Source of the DNA: Candidatus Woesearchaeota archaeon
Lineage (GTDB): Archaea > Nanobdellota > Nanobdellia > Woesearchaeales > BM511
Direction of reading: 5' to 3'
DNA: 41,905 nt
Assembly: GCA_023266675.1 (NCBI GenBank)
Contig: JAHFPP010000004.1
Location: 1-41,905, forward strand
Shown: positions 9,811 to 18,985 of the stretch, one piece after another
How the letters are laid out: every line of letters starts with the position of its first letter
Numbering within the stretch: the first letter of the stretch is position 1
Position numbers and translations under genes: made by a program
Notes under the pieces: generated by a model
Databases searched by the model: none
What the model was told of the DNA's origin: nothing
The model's input: only the letters and a program-made list of their open reading frames with translations

Positions 9811-10677
9811 TTAAATGTTTATTCCAAGGACTGTTCTTACGAGATATCCTACGCAGAAGCTTATGCCTGCAACTCCAAGGCTGATTAGTGTCATCTCAAA
9901 GAATCTCTTCTTAAATGGAAGGTCTTTTGCAACTGATGTATAAAATGTGAACATGAATATTATTAGTATTGCCGTGAATATTGTTGTAGCAAGCGCAAAG
10001 TATACGTTTGATGATAGGAAGTAAGGCAATACAAGGAAGATTACTGTGATTATATATGTCATACCTGTGTATATTGCTGCCCTGATAGGGTTGGCGTTTC
10101 CGTCTGCTTTTGATGAAAGGTATTCTGACGCTGCCATAGAAAAGGATGCTGCGATTCCTGCAACAATTCCTGCGAGAGCTATCAGTTTTGAGTTTTGAAG
10201 CGCAAAAGTGAGTCCTGCAAGCATTCCAGTGAATTCAACAAGAGCATCAGAGAGTCCAAGGACAATTGAGCCTATGTATTCAAGTTTTTCTTCATGGATC
10301 ATAGTAATTAGCTTTTGCTCATGCGCCTCTTCATCATGAAGAACGTTTTTTGCTTCAGGAACATCTTTTATTATGCTGTTGTATAGCGTTACCGCCTGAT
10401 TCTCTCCCATTTCCATAAGCTTTAATCCAAAGGTTAGTCCAAGTATTTTAGAGATAATATAATAGTACCATACAAAGAACATGTTTGGTTTAATGTCTTT
10501 TCCTGTCTGTTTCTTCCAGATTTCATAATGTCTCATTTCATCATGAGCTATTGCGACAAGTATCTTTTTGTTTTTAGGATTTTTTTCAGAATTTGAAAGT
10601 TTCGTATAAATTAAAGACTCAGTAATCTCATTACGTTGAGCTTTAAGTATTTTTTTAAGAGTTGACTCCGTATGCAT
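9811..10677 (-). CDS. Ferritin-like/VIT1 (CCC1-type) transporter
   Basis: 288 aa; N-terminal ferritin-like helices (AHDEMRHYEIW, HDEEAHEQKL), then VIT1 region IVLGLSDALVEFTGMLAGLTFAL and AASEYLSSKAD. Confidence 0.9.
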   Translation of the reverse strand: MHTESTLKKILKAQRNEITESLIYTKLSNSEKNPKNKKILVAIAHDEMRHYEIWKKQTGKDIKPNMFFVWYYYIISKILGLTFGLKLMEMGENQAVTLYNSIIKDVPEAKNVLHDEEAHEQKLITMIHEEKLEYIGSIVLGLSDALVEFTGMLAGLTFALQNSKLIALAGIVAGIAASFSMAASEYLSSKADGNANPIRAAIYTGMTYIITVIFLVLPYFLSSNVYFALATTIFTAILIIFMFTFYTSVAKDLPFKKRFFEMTLISLGVAGISFCVGYLVRTVLGINI

Positions 10678-10791
10678 TATCTTAATTAATTTGAGGGATT
10701 ATATAAAACTTTAGGATTGATGATTTACTTTTTAGTGAATTAGTATAACAGATAACAATTAATAAACCACTTAATAGGAGTAACTATAGAA

Positions 10792-11781
10792 ATGTTTTTA
10801 AACCGAGACTTCATTCTTGATAACATGGATAATTTAGAAAAACATTTGCTTGAATTTTTATCAAGGTATGGCGGACTAAGTGTAAGAGACAGCAAAATCC
10901 CATCATCTTCTGTAAGAAGTTCACAAGGACTGTCACCATACCCAATTAGAACTGTTAATCCTCCTGATTTTGAGCCATTAAAGATGAAAGAGATTTCGCT
11001 TGAAGAGTTTGAACGCATGCCATTATATGACATACCAAACAACCCGGATTCTGCGCTTATTGATATTGGTTCAAGCCTTGGCGCTGGCGCCACAAGAAAC
11101 TTTGCAAGAAGAAATCCTCATGTTCGTGTGATTATGATTGACAAAATGTTTAAATCATCACTTGAAACCCAGATGAATATAGATAGGGACCAGTACAAAG
11201 ACGAATTTGTCGTTGATTATGCCGATATGACCTCTGATATTGAAAAATTGGTAAATGATATATATAGGAAAAACGGATTTGAAAATGTCAGTTATATTAA
11301 CCATGAATTGACTTTCGATTCGCTTGGCCTTGAAAGAGTAAGATTGCTTGATGCTAAAAATGTTTATGTTACAGGTTTTAACAGCCCGAAAGGATTTGGA
11401 AGCCTTGTTTTGACGTTTGCAGAAATGATGAATGCAAGAAAGATTTATCTGTCACAGACAAAATTAGAGCAGACTCCTTTAGAAAGTGAAAACTATCACT
11501 TGATTGATGATTTTTTTGAAGATGCGAATATATCAGTAAAAACTGCAAAGAGAATTAAAGAATTGTTTTATGACGATGGAATTTTTGGAAAACCAAAATA
11601 TGAGTTTAACAATGAGGATGAACGTATGTTTGGAGCAGCGTTAAAACTTTTATTTGCTGTCTCACAAAAACATTTTCTTGAAAAACACGGATACTCTGTT
11701 GAGATTTTTGAGAATGAAAACAGTTTAAGAAATTTAAGCTACGCGTCACCGCTTCATTATATTGTTGCAACGAGAAAGTAA
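10792..11781 (+). CDS. Possible SAM-dependent methyltransferase-like protein
   Basis: 329 aa; ALIDIGSSLGAGATRNFARRNPHVRVIMIDKM resembles Rossmann motif I. Confidence 0.5.
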   Translation: MFLNRDFILDNMDNLEKHLLEFLSRYGGLSVRDSKIPSSSVRSSQGLSPYPIRTVNPPDFEPLKMKEISLEEFERMPLYDIPNNPDSALIDIGSSLGAGATRNFARRNPHVRVIMIDKMFKSSLETQMNIDRDQYKDEFVVDYADMTSDIEKLVNDIYRKNGFENVSYINHELTFDSLGLERVRLLDAKNVYVTGFNSPKGFGSLVLTFAEMMNARKIYLSQTKLEQTPLESENYHLIDDFFEDANISVKTAKRIKELFYDDGIFGKPKYEFNNEDERMFGAALKLLFAVSQKHFLEKHGYSVEIFENENSLRNLSYASPLHYIVATRK

Positions 11782-11803
11782 GATTAAGATAGATGTGATT
11801 ATT

Positions 11804-12391
11804 ATGTTAACTGATTTATTTAAACGATTGCGAAAAGTGGAAAGAGAAAAAAGAGAGGATGATATTAATAGTATTTATTTGCTTGTTCACCCATTTTACG
11901 CGTTACGTGACAAAAAACAAATAATTCATTTTGGTGATTTATGGAAAAAAAGTATAGATGATGCATCACAGAACAAGAATGCATTTGCAATAGTTTATTT
12001 TGAAGGAATTCCAAGCAAAAAAGATGTTCCTGAAAAATTAGAGTTTGCAAACAATACACCTTCTCAACTGGAGCTTGGAATAGGACGACATATTCAAAGC
12101 TCTTTTGGTATTAATAGGTCTAAGGTTATTATGGCAAGCAGCCCGTATAAACACATTGATTTTGCCTATGACCCAAAGATTAAATCAAGAATGGCTAACC
12201 CTAAAGAAATAACTGTAAGCGCGAGAGGAGTTTATGCAGATGCAGGCAGATGCGTAGAACACGGATTGCAAGCAGTTTTAGATGCTTATAATCTTTATTT
12301 AGGAAACAGCATGGTGATTTATGAAGAATCAGTTTTTTATAACAGAAATCTTGCGAGAAGACAAGGAGTTCCAGATAATGTCAGGATTTAG
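11804..12391 (+). CDS. Hypothetical protein
   Basis: ORF 11762-12391 with a likely ATG at 11804; follows the methyltransferase-like gene. Confidence 0.6.
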   Translation: MLTDLFKRLRKVEREKREDDINSIYLLVHPFYALRDKKQIIHFGDLWKKSIDDASQNKNAFAIVYFEGIPSKKDVPEKLEFANNTPSQLELGIGRHIQSSFGINRSKVIMASSPYKHIDFAYDPKIKSRMANPKEITVSARGVYADAGRCVEHGLQAVLDAYNLYLGNSMVIYEESVFYNRNLARRQGVPDNVRI

Positions 12392-12484
12392 TAATAAGTA
12401 AATAAACTTTTTCTATTTTAAAATAGTAACAATAAATAAGTTTTTATATAAGTTAACTTTGTAAACTCACTTGGGTGAAGTTTA

Positions 12485-13771
12485 ATGGGAAAGAATAAAG
12501 CTGTTATAGGAACGCAATGGGGCGATGAAGGCAAAGGCAAGATAATTGATTGGTTATCAGAAGATGCTGACGGAATTGTAAGATTTCAAGGCGCCAACAA
12601 TGCAGGACATAGCGCAATAATCACGTTAGAGGGTATAACACATTCTTTAAAATATAATTTAATACCTTCAGGTTATGCTCATCATGGAAAATGGAATCTG
12701 ATGGCAGCTGGCGAGATGATTGATCTTGCCCATTTAGTAAAAGAACAGAAACTCGTGTTTAATGAACTTGAAGGCAGAGTTGGAGAACTGCTGCTTGATC
12801 TTAGAGCATGTGTAACTATACCATATCATATTGGACTTGATAAAGCAAATAATGCTCACATAGGAACAACAAACCGCGGAGTTGGCCCTGCACATGAAGA
12901 CAGAGCAGGAAGAAGGGCAATTAGAATTCTTGATTTTGAAAATCCTGAAACATTAAAACAAAAGATTATTGAAAATACATTGCATGCTAACCATCTTCTA
13001 TTAATTGGGAAAAATCATGTTGAACAATATGACCCAAACAAAGTATTTGATGAAGTGATGGAGGCATATCAAAAAGTTAAAGGATTTACTAAAATAATTG
13101 ATGGAAAAAGATTCTTGGCCGAGAGAGTTAATGTAGACAATCAAACAGTATTGTTTGAACTTTCTCAAGGTTACATGCTTGATAATATATTAGGAACTTT
13201 TCCGATGGTTACATCTTCAAGAACCATCGCTAGTGAAGTCACTGCAGGAACAGGTGTTTATATTGAACTGGATAATAGAATAGGTGTTGTTAAAGCGTAT
13301 ACAACAAGGGTTGGCAATGGACACTTCACAACTGAATTAACTGACGATATAGGCAGAAGAATTCAAGAGGTTGGAAAAGAAGTTGGAACAACCACAGGTA
13401 GAACAAGAAGATGTGGATGGGTAGATTTAGTTCCAATATATGACGGCGACATAACAAACAAGTACACTGAATTAAATTTGACTAAGCTTGATGTTCTTAC
13501 AGGCATTCCGACAATTAAAGTTTGTACTGCATATGAACTTGACGGAAGCAAGATAGAGTTTATACCTCCAAATCTTTCTGATTATGAAAGGGTAAAACCT
13601 GTTTACATAGAACTTCCAGGATGGACACAGGACATAACAGGAGTCAGGGATTTTGATAAACTTCCACAAAATGCACAAAGATATGTTGATAAAATAGAAA
13701 ATTTAGTTAATATACCAATAAGATACATAGGCACTGGCCCTGAAAGAAACGATATGATAATAAGAAATTGA
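12485..13771 (+). CDS. purA: Adenylosuccinate synthetase
   Basis: 428 aa; GTQWGDEGKGKIIDWL, GANNAGHS, GTTNRGVGPAHEDRAGRRAIR, TGRTRRCGWVDL. Confidence 0.97.
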   Translation: MGKNKAVIGTQWGDEGKGKIIDWLSEDADGIVRFQGANNAGHSAIITLEGITHSLKYNLIPSGYAHHGKWNLMAAGEMIDLAHLVKEQKLVFNELEGRVGELLLDLRACVTIPYHIGLDKANNAHIGTTNRGVGPAHEDRAGRRAIRILDFENPETLKQKIIENTLHANHLLLIGKNHVEQYDPNKVFDEVMEAYQKVKGFTKIIDGKRFLAERVNVDNQTVLFELSQGYMLDNILGTFPMVTSSRTIASEVTAGTGVYIELDNRIGVVKAYTTRVGNGHFTTELTDDIGRRIQEVGKEVGTTTGRTRRCGWVDLVPIYDGDITNKYTELNLTKLDVLTGIPTIKVCTAYELDGSKIEFIPPNLSDYERVKPVYIELPGWTQDITGVRDFDKLPQNAQRYVDKIENLVNIPIRYIGTGPERNDMIIRN

Positions 13772-13817
13772 ATATTTGTTTATTTTTATTTTTTTAAAAT
13801 TTGTTTAAAAATTATTT

Positions 13818-15899
13818 TTATTTCTTCTTGTCAAAATAATTTGGGTCAACTAAATCTGTTTTCTTACGCATCTTTCTTAGTGCTTGCACTTCAATTTGCC
13901 TTATCCTTTCTCTGGTTATACCTCTTGGATCGCCAATTTCCTGAAGTGTTTCTTCGTCATCTCTATTTACTCCAAATCTCCTTTCTATTATTTCCCTTTC
14001 ATTAGGTGTTAGTACTGAAAGAAGCTGTCCAACAAGTTTTTTATCAGATAATTCCGTTAGATGTCTCTCAAACCTATCCTCTTCAGGTGTAAAAAGCTCT
14101 TCAAAAGTTGTATCTCCGTCACCAACAAATTGGTCAAATGATGTTTCAGCTTTAAAATTCATGTTTCTCAATTTTTGTATCTGCCTTTCTTTCATACCAG
14201 TCATCTTTGCAACTGTTGCTACTGATGGTACTTCACCATTTTTATCAATATAATCTGCATAAAATTTGCTTATCCTGCTATGCTGTTCGTAGACATGCCA
14301 AGGAAGCCTAACGCTTGCATCACCATCTGACATTGCACGCGTAATCTTTTGTCTTATCCACCACGTCGCATAAGTGCTAAACTTAAACCCTTTTGTGCCG
14401 TCAAACTTGTATGCTGCATTCATTAGTCCTATCGAGCCTTCCTGCACTCTGTCAAGAAAATCCAACCGTTTTGCATATGAATACTGTCTTGCAATTGATG
14501 CCACAAGAAGCAAATTTGCTTCAACCAAATCGTTTAATGCAACCGTGTCGCCGTTTTTTATTCGTATGGACAGTTCCTTCTCCTCTTTTGCAGTCAATAG
14601 AGGAGTTGCTGATATCTCGCTGAAATATGTTCTTTCAAGGTTTACTGATGTTGTTGAGAACTTTGCCAACTTTCCTTTGGAATTGTAGACAGGTACTCCT
14701 CTTATCATTTGATCTTCATGCACTATCTCCTCGACTTCAAGTGAGTCTTCAAGATTAAGTTCTGCTATCTTCCCTCTTAATTTCTGTTTTATTCTTCGTA
14801 TCTCTTCATTTCGTGTTAATTTCTTTGCGCTTCGTAAAGACAGGTTTCCTTCCTCTCTTCGCATCATGTAATCAATTAAGTCGTATCCTGTTATGTGATA
14901 AACACCAAAATGTGTATTAGTAGACTCAGGTTCTTCCTCATCAGCTTCAAACAGTTGACGCGGATGTGTTAATGGTCTTGTTTTTCTGTATTCACCATTA
15001 TTCACGTTTGGTTTTGCGCGCAGTTCTTTTCTGTCTATTGCCTCTGAAATCTCCCTGTATGAAATTTTGCAGAGTGACATCATTTCAAGTATGGTGTAGT
15101 CTGAGTTTGGTTTTATTTTTTTAAGCCCGAGATGTGCTGATTCTTTTTGTATCGCGTCAACATTTTTCCTTAATGACTCTACAATTTTGTGGTCTGGTTT
15201 GTATGGATATTGCTGTGTTAATTTGCCTTTGTCTTCAGCAGTTAATGATTCTTGCCCTGAGTTCTTTAGCTCCCAGAGGTCTTTTGCAAGCGAATTTAGC
15301 TCCATGTTGTCAAGTTTTATGAAACCCATTTTATATTTGATTGCCCTCACAACAGGAGGAGGTATCTGAATTGAGCTTCCAATTGTTGCGTCAGGTTCGT
15401 ATCTGTGGTCGCTTAGATATTGCATCTGATGAAGTGGAACTGAAATTTTAACGTCTTTTAGTATTTCTTCAATTGCTTTATATGAATGGCTTGTCTCAAC
15501 CTCATTAGATTGTGAGAACAAGTCTTTGAAATGTACAAGGCTTTCAAGAGGCACCATTGATAGTTTTGTGTTTCCGACAGAAACTTTGGTGGTGAGGGAT
15601 GGGTTTTCCTGAACTTTTTGAAAAACTTTGTCGGCTCCAATTATTGATGCCAGAAGAAACAGGTCTAGATGTGATTCATCATTTCTTAATGTTAAACCAT
15701 ATTCTTTTTTAAATGCATAGACTATTGACGCCCCAAGAACTCGACCGAGTGAATCGTATAACACTCCGTTGTTTGGATGTATTAATTTTGAATCCATAAG
15801 CCCTATGCTTTCAAGTTCATTATGTGAATATCTCTCGTGGAGAGCTATATTCTCAAGCGCTACAGATACTCGTTCCCGTCTTGCATCATATTCGTTCAT
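13818..15899 (-). CDS. Sigma-70 family RNA polymerase sigma factor with about 430-aa N-terminal extension
   Basis: 693 aa; region 1.2-like PLLTAKEEKELSIRIKNGD; region 2 NLLLVASIARQYSYAKRLDFLDRVQEGSIGLMNAAYKFDGTKGFKFSTYATWWIRQKITRAM; region 3 GEVPSVATVAKMTGMKERQIQKL; region 4 LTPNEREIIERRFGVNRDDEETLQEIGDPRGITRERIRQIEVQALRKMRKK. Confidence 0.95.
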   Translation of the reverse strand: MNEYDARRERVSVALENIALHERYSHNELESIGLMDSKLIHPNNGVLYDSLGRVLGASIVYAFKKEYGLTLRNDESHLDLFLLASIIGADKVFQKVQENPSLTTKVSVGNTKLSMVPLESLVHFKDLFSQSNEVETSHSYKAIEEILKDVKISVPLHQMQYLSDHRYEPDATIGSSIQIPPPVVRAIKYKMGFIKLDNMELNSLAKDLWELKNSGQESLTAEDKGKLTQQYPYKPDHKIVESLRKNVDAIQKESAHLGLKKIKPNSDYTILEMMSLCKISYREISEAIDRKELRAKPNVNNGEYRKTRPLTHPRQLFEADEEEPESTNTHFGVYHITGYDLIDYMMRREEGNLSLRSAKKLTRNEEIRRIKQKLRGKIAELNLEDSLEVEEIVHEDQMIRGVPVYNSKGKLAKFSTTSVNLERTYFSEISATPLLTAKEEKELSIRIKNGDTVALNDLVEANLLLVASIARQYSYAKRLDFLDRVQEGSIGLMNAAYKFDGTKGFKFSTYATWWIRQKITRAMSDGDASVRLPWHVYEQHSRISKFYADYIDKNGEVPSVATVAKMTGMKERQIQKLRNMNFKAETSFDQFVGDGDTTFEELFTPEEDRFERHLTELSDKKLVGQLLSVLTPNEREIIERRFGVNRDDEETLQEIGDPRGITRERIRQIEVQALRKMRKKTDLVDPNYFDKKK

Positions 15900-15900
15900 G

Positions 15901-17565
15901 TTATTGCCTGTTTTTTCCTAATTCTCTCATTAATAATTCTGCATCATCTTTATCTATATAACTTATTCCCTTTCTTGTTTCAGGCGCAATGCCCGCGCTC
16001 ATAAGCGCTTCAAAAAGCGCCTCTGGATTTATATTTTTGCTTGTTGCAAATTCCTGAAGCATTATCTGATTACTGTCTGCTGCAATGCTTCTATCTTTTT
16101 CATGTGAATCATTTTTTACTGATGCGTATTTGTTCAGTAGGCTCATTATTGATAATCCTGTTAATGCTTCTCTTTTTTTACCATCAACTTTTGTGGTCTT
16201 AAGTAATCCTAATTTTACTAATTCTCGCGCCACATAGGTGTGTGATGGTTTTTGAAGGACTTCATCAAGAAAAAATCTTTGAGTGTATACACCTTTCATG
16301 TCTATTTGAGGCAGTGTGTCCAATGATTCAAAGATAAGCAATCGTCTCAATGTTGACTCAAGTGAATTGTTGTTTGGCTGTTTTACTCCCTTACTCTTTG
16401 ATTGTGAAACTATATTAGTTCTTCCAGAATAATCTGATTCTGGTTTAACAACTCTTTGTTTTTTTACATGCTGCGTTGCTTGTTTAGAACTTACTTTTGC
16501 AGATGAATGTTCAAGTAACGCTTTTAAATTGTCATCAAGATGATATAATTTCTCCTTGCCATAATCTAATTTAGTTAATGGCTCTACAGCATTATTTATT
16601 CTTTTGTATGCTGTCGGATTGCTTATTCTATACATTGTTGCAAGCTGACTTATATTGTAATGATTTTCAGGCCGCATCACTGTCTTTTTCTCAGCTGTTT
16701 TTGGTTTTGAGCTTTCAAATATTTTCAAATTATCTTCAGTGATAAAAAATGAAGTTTCTTTCCCTTGTTTTCTTCTGTCTGAAAACATTCCTTTGTGTGT
16801 TGAAATTTTTACAGATATGTTTCCCTTTGTCTTTCCTGTAAATTCAGACAATTCTCGTGTTGTATAATATCTTCCAACTAAAAGCGTGTTGCCAACAGAA
16901 TCAGGGGTTATTTCAGATACACCATCTTCTTGCAGAATTCCGTCCTTCAATCGTATGTATTGTCTGTTTTCCTCAGTTATGTGATACAGTGTTCTTCCGT
17001 GTTCTTTTATTCTGGAAAATTCAGCTTTATGGTCTGAGATTATATTGTAAAGCGTGACTTTTTTTATTCCTGTGAGTTCTTCAAGCTGGTTAATTGAGTA
17101 GTGGTTTTTAGGCGCAATAAATTCAGTTTTTTCACCAGATTTTTCTTCAGAGTATTCTATAAGTGCAATGCTTCTATTGTCAGAAAGCATTAATGAGACT
17201 GGAGTTTCTGCATTTGTTCCTTCTGAAAATGGAAGATAACTTAAAAATAGTTTCTTCTGCTTTTTTATTTCTTTATAATCATCTTTTGAGACAGTGAAGC
17301 TGTGTTCAGCAGAGGCTGTTCCGTCATTTGGGTTTAGAAGTTTATAGGTCAGTGAGTTGCCGGAATATTCAAGATTGATATGCCGTTTTTCGCTGCTTAA
17401 TGTTCCGTTAGAATGGTATAAATAATCTGTTTCAAAAACTCCGTTTGATATCCTTTTTGCCTCTATAGTTACCTCACTGCCAAGCCACTCCTGAAAATTT
17501 CCCCTGTACGCTCTTTTTACAATAAGTTCAAGAGCTTCGTTTCCTTGATGTATTAGTCCAGACAA
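15901..17565 (-). CDS. Hypothetical protein with repeated HTH-like modules, sigma operon partner
   Basis: 554 aa; three related modules: NHYSINQLEELTGIKKVTLYNIISDHKAEF, RYYTTRELSEFTGKTKGNISVKISTHKGMF, NHYNISQLATMYRISNPTAYKRINNAVEPL; C-terminal wHTH-like segment. Its TAA lies 1 nt from the sigma ATG. Confidence 0.8.
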   Translation of the reverse strand: MSGLIHQGNEALELIVKRAYRGNFQEWLGSEVTIEAKRISNGVFETDYLYHSNGTLSSEKRHINLEYSGNSLTYKLLNPNDGTASAEHSFTVSKDDYKEIKKQKKLFLSYLPFSEGTNAETPVSLMLSDNRSIALIEYSEEKSGEKTEFIAPKNHYSINQLEELTGIKKVTLYNIISDHKAEFSRIKEHGRTLYHITEENRQYIRLKDGILQEDGVSEITPDSVGNTLLVGRYYTTRELSEFTGKTKGNISVKISTHKGMFSDRRKQGKETSFFITEDNLKIFESSKPKTAEKKTVMRPENHYNISQLATMYRISNPTAYKRINNAVEPLTKLDYGKEKLYHLDDNLKALLEHSSAKVSSKQATQHVKKQRVVKPESDYSGRTNIVSQSKSKGVKQPNNNSLESTLRRLLIFESLDTLPQIDMKGVYTQRFFLDEVLQKPSHTYVARELVKLGLLKTTKVDGKKREALTGLSIMSLLNKYASVKNDSHEKDRSIAADSNQIMLQEFATSKNINPEALFEALMSAGIAPETRKGISYIDKDDAELLMRELGKNRQ

Positions 17566-17608
17566 TTAAACCACAACTATTGTTTAGTAGTTAAATAATC
17601 TTTTGAAC

Positions 17609-17620
17609 TTATATATAAAG
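17609..17620 (-). promoter_or_regulatory. Archaeal box A (TATA) for the sigma operon
   Basis: Minus strand CTTTATATATAA, about 45-55 nt upstream of the 554-aa start. Confidence 0.6.
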
Positions 17621-17721
17621 ACGATGGTTTTAATAAGTTAGGAAAAAAGGACTATTTTTTGAAATTTATAGGAGATTAGGTAAATATAGAAATATATAAA
17701 TTAAAATAAAAAACACTTCAT

Positions 17722-18936
17722 TCAAAACTTCAATTTCTTCAATCGTTCAATTGCTTCAAGCGTGTTTTCGCGTGTGTTAAATCCTGAGAATCGAAGGAAT
17801 CCTTCGCCAGCCGGTCCAAATCCTGCGCCGGGAGTTGTTACAACAAACGTTTTGTTTAGTATTTCTTCAAATACATCCCATGATTTTTTTCCTGGAAAAT
17901 GAGCCCATATGTAAGGCGCGTTTGTGCCGCCGTAAGTTTTGATGTTGAAAGATTCAAGCGCATTTTTAATTAAGCGTGTGTTTTCTAAATAGTGATCAAT
18001 TGTTTCTTTCATCTCAACTACTCCCTTATTGTCAAGCGCATAAAGTCCGCCGTATTGTGCAACATTTGACGCGCCGTTGAAAAGTGTTGTCATGACACGG
18101 TTCCAGTCTTTGTTTACTGACGAACCGTCATCATATGAAAGCAGCTGTGGAACAACTGTCCAACCGAGTCTAACGCCAGTGAATCCTGCTGGTTTTGAAA
18201 AGCTTGAGATTTCTATTGCAACTTCCTTTGCGCCTTCAACTTCATAGATTGATTTTGGAAGTTTTTCGTCGCTGATAAAAAAACTGTATGCTGAATCAAA
18301 AAGTATTATTGATTTGTTTTTCTTTGCAAAGTCAACAAGCTTTTTTAGTTCTTCGCGTGTTGCAACTGCACCTGTCGGGTTGTTTGGCGAGCAAAAGTAT
18401 ATCAAATCTGTTCTTGGAAGATTTTCAAGGTCAGGGAAAAAATTGTTTTCTGGCGTGCACTTCATGTATACAATCTTGTCAAACTGCCCTTTTTTCTCGT
18501 TGTATTTTCCTGTTGCGCCAATTATAACTGAGCCGTCAACGTAAACAGGATATGATGGGTCCTGTATTGCGACGCTTGCATCTTTTCCAAATAATACCTG
18601 AAGTCGTGAGATGTCGCATTTTGCGCCGTCAGAAACAAAAACTTCATCAGGACTTACAGCGCCGCCATAAATGTTTTCAGAAATCTTTCGTCGTAACGAA
18701 GTCATTCCCTGCTCGTCACCATATCCTGAGTATCCTTCTTTTGTTGAAAGCGCGTTTGACTCTTTTAGCAGCCCTTCAGTTATATGTAAGGACAAAGGAA
18801 GCGTTGTGTCGCCGACTCCAAGGCTTATAATTTTCGCATTTGGATTTTTTTCTGCGACTAACTTTTTTCGTCTGTTTATTTCCGGGAATAAGTATCCTGC
18901 TGTAAGTTTTGTAAAATTTTCATTTCTTTTTACCAT
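17722..18936 (-). CDS. dapL: LL-diaminopimelate aminotransferase
   Basis: 404 aa class I/II aminotransferase: GVGDTTLPL, GYGDEQGMTSLR, SDGAKCDISRLQ, FCSPNNPTGAVAT, SSFSKPAGFTGVRLGW; lysine operon context. Confidence 0.92.
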   Translation of the reverse strand: MVKRNENFTKLTAGYLFPEINRRKKLVAEKNPNAKIISLGVGDTTLPLSLHITEGLLKESNALSTKEGYSGYGDEQGMTSLRRKISENIYGGAVSPDEVFVSDGAKCDISRLQVLFGKDASVAIQDPSYPVYVDGSVIIGATGKYNEKKGQFDKIVYMKCTPENNFFPDLENLPRTDLIYFCSPNNPTGAVATREELKKLVDFAKKNKSIILFDSAYSFFISDEKLPKSIYEVEGAKEVAIEISSFSKPAGFTGVRLGWTVVPQLLSYDDGSSVNKDWNRVMTTLFNGASNVAQYGGLYALDNKGVVEMKETIDHYLENTRLIKNALESFNIKTYGGTNAPYIWAHFPGKKSWDVFEEILNKTFVVTTPGAGFGPAGEGFLRFSGFNTRENTLEAIERLKKLKF

Positions 18937-18985
18937 TCATATTCCTCGCTGTGTAAATTAATATGGTTATTAGTGTTTTTATAAC

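Noticed and set aside
13772-13817. T-rich region between convergent purA and sigma genes as a special element
   Set aside because: Best explained as an ordinary bidirectional oligo-T archaeal terminator region.
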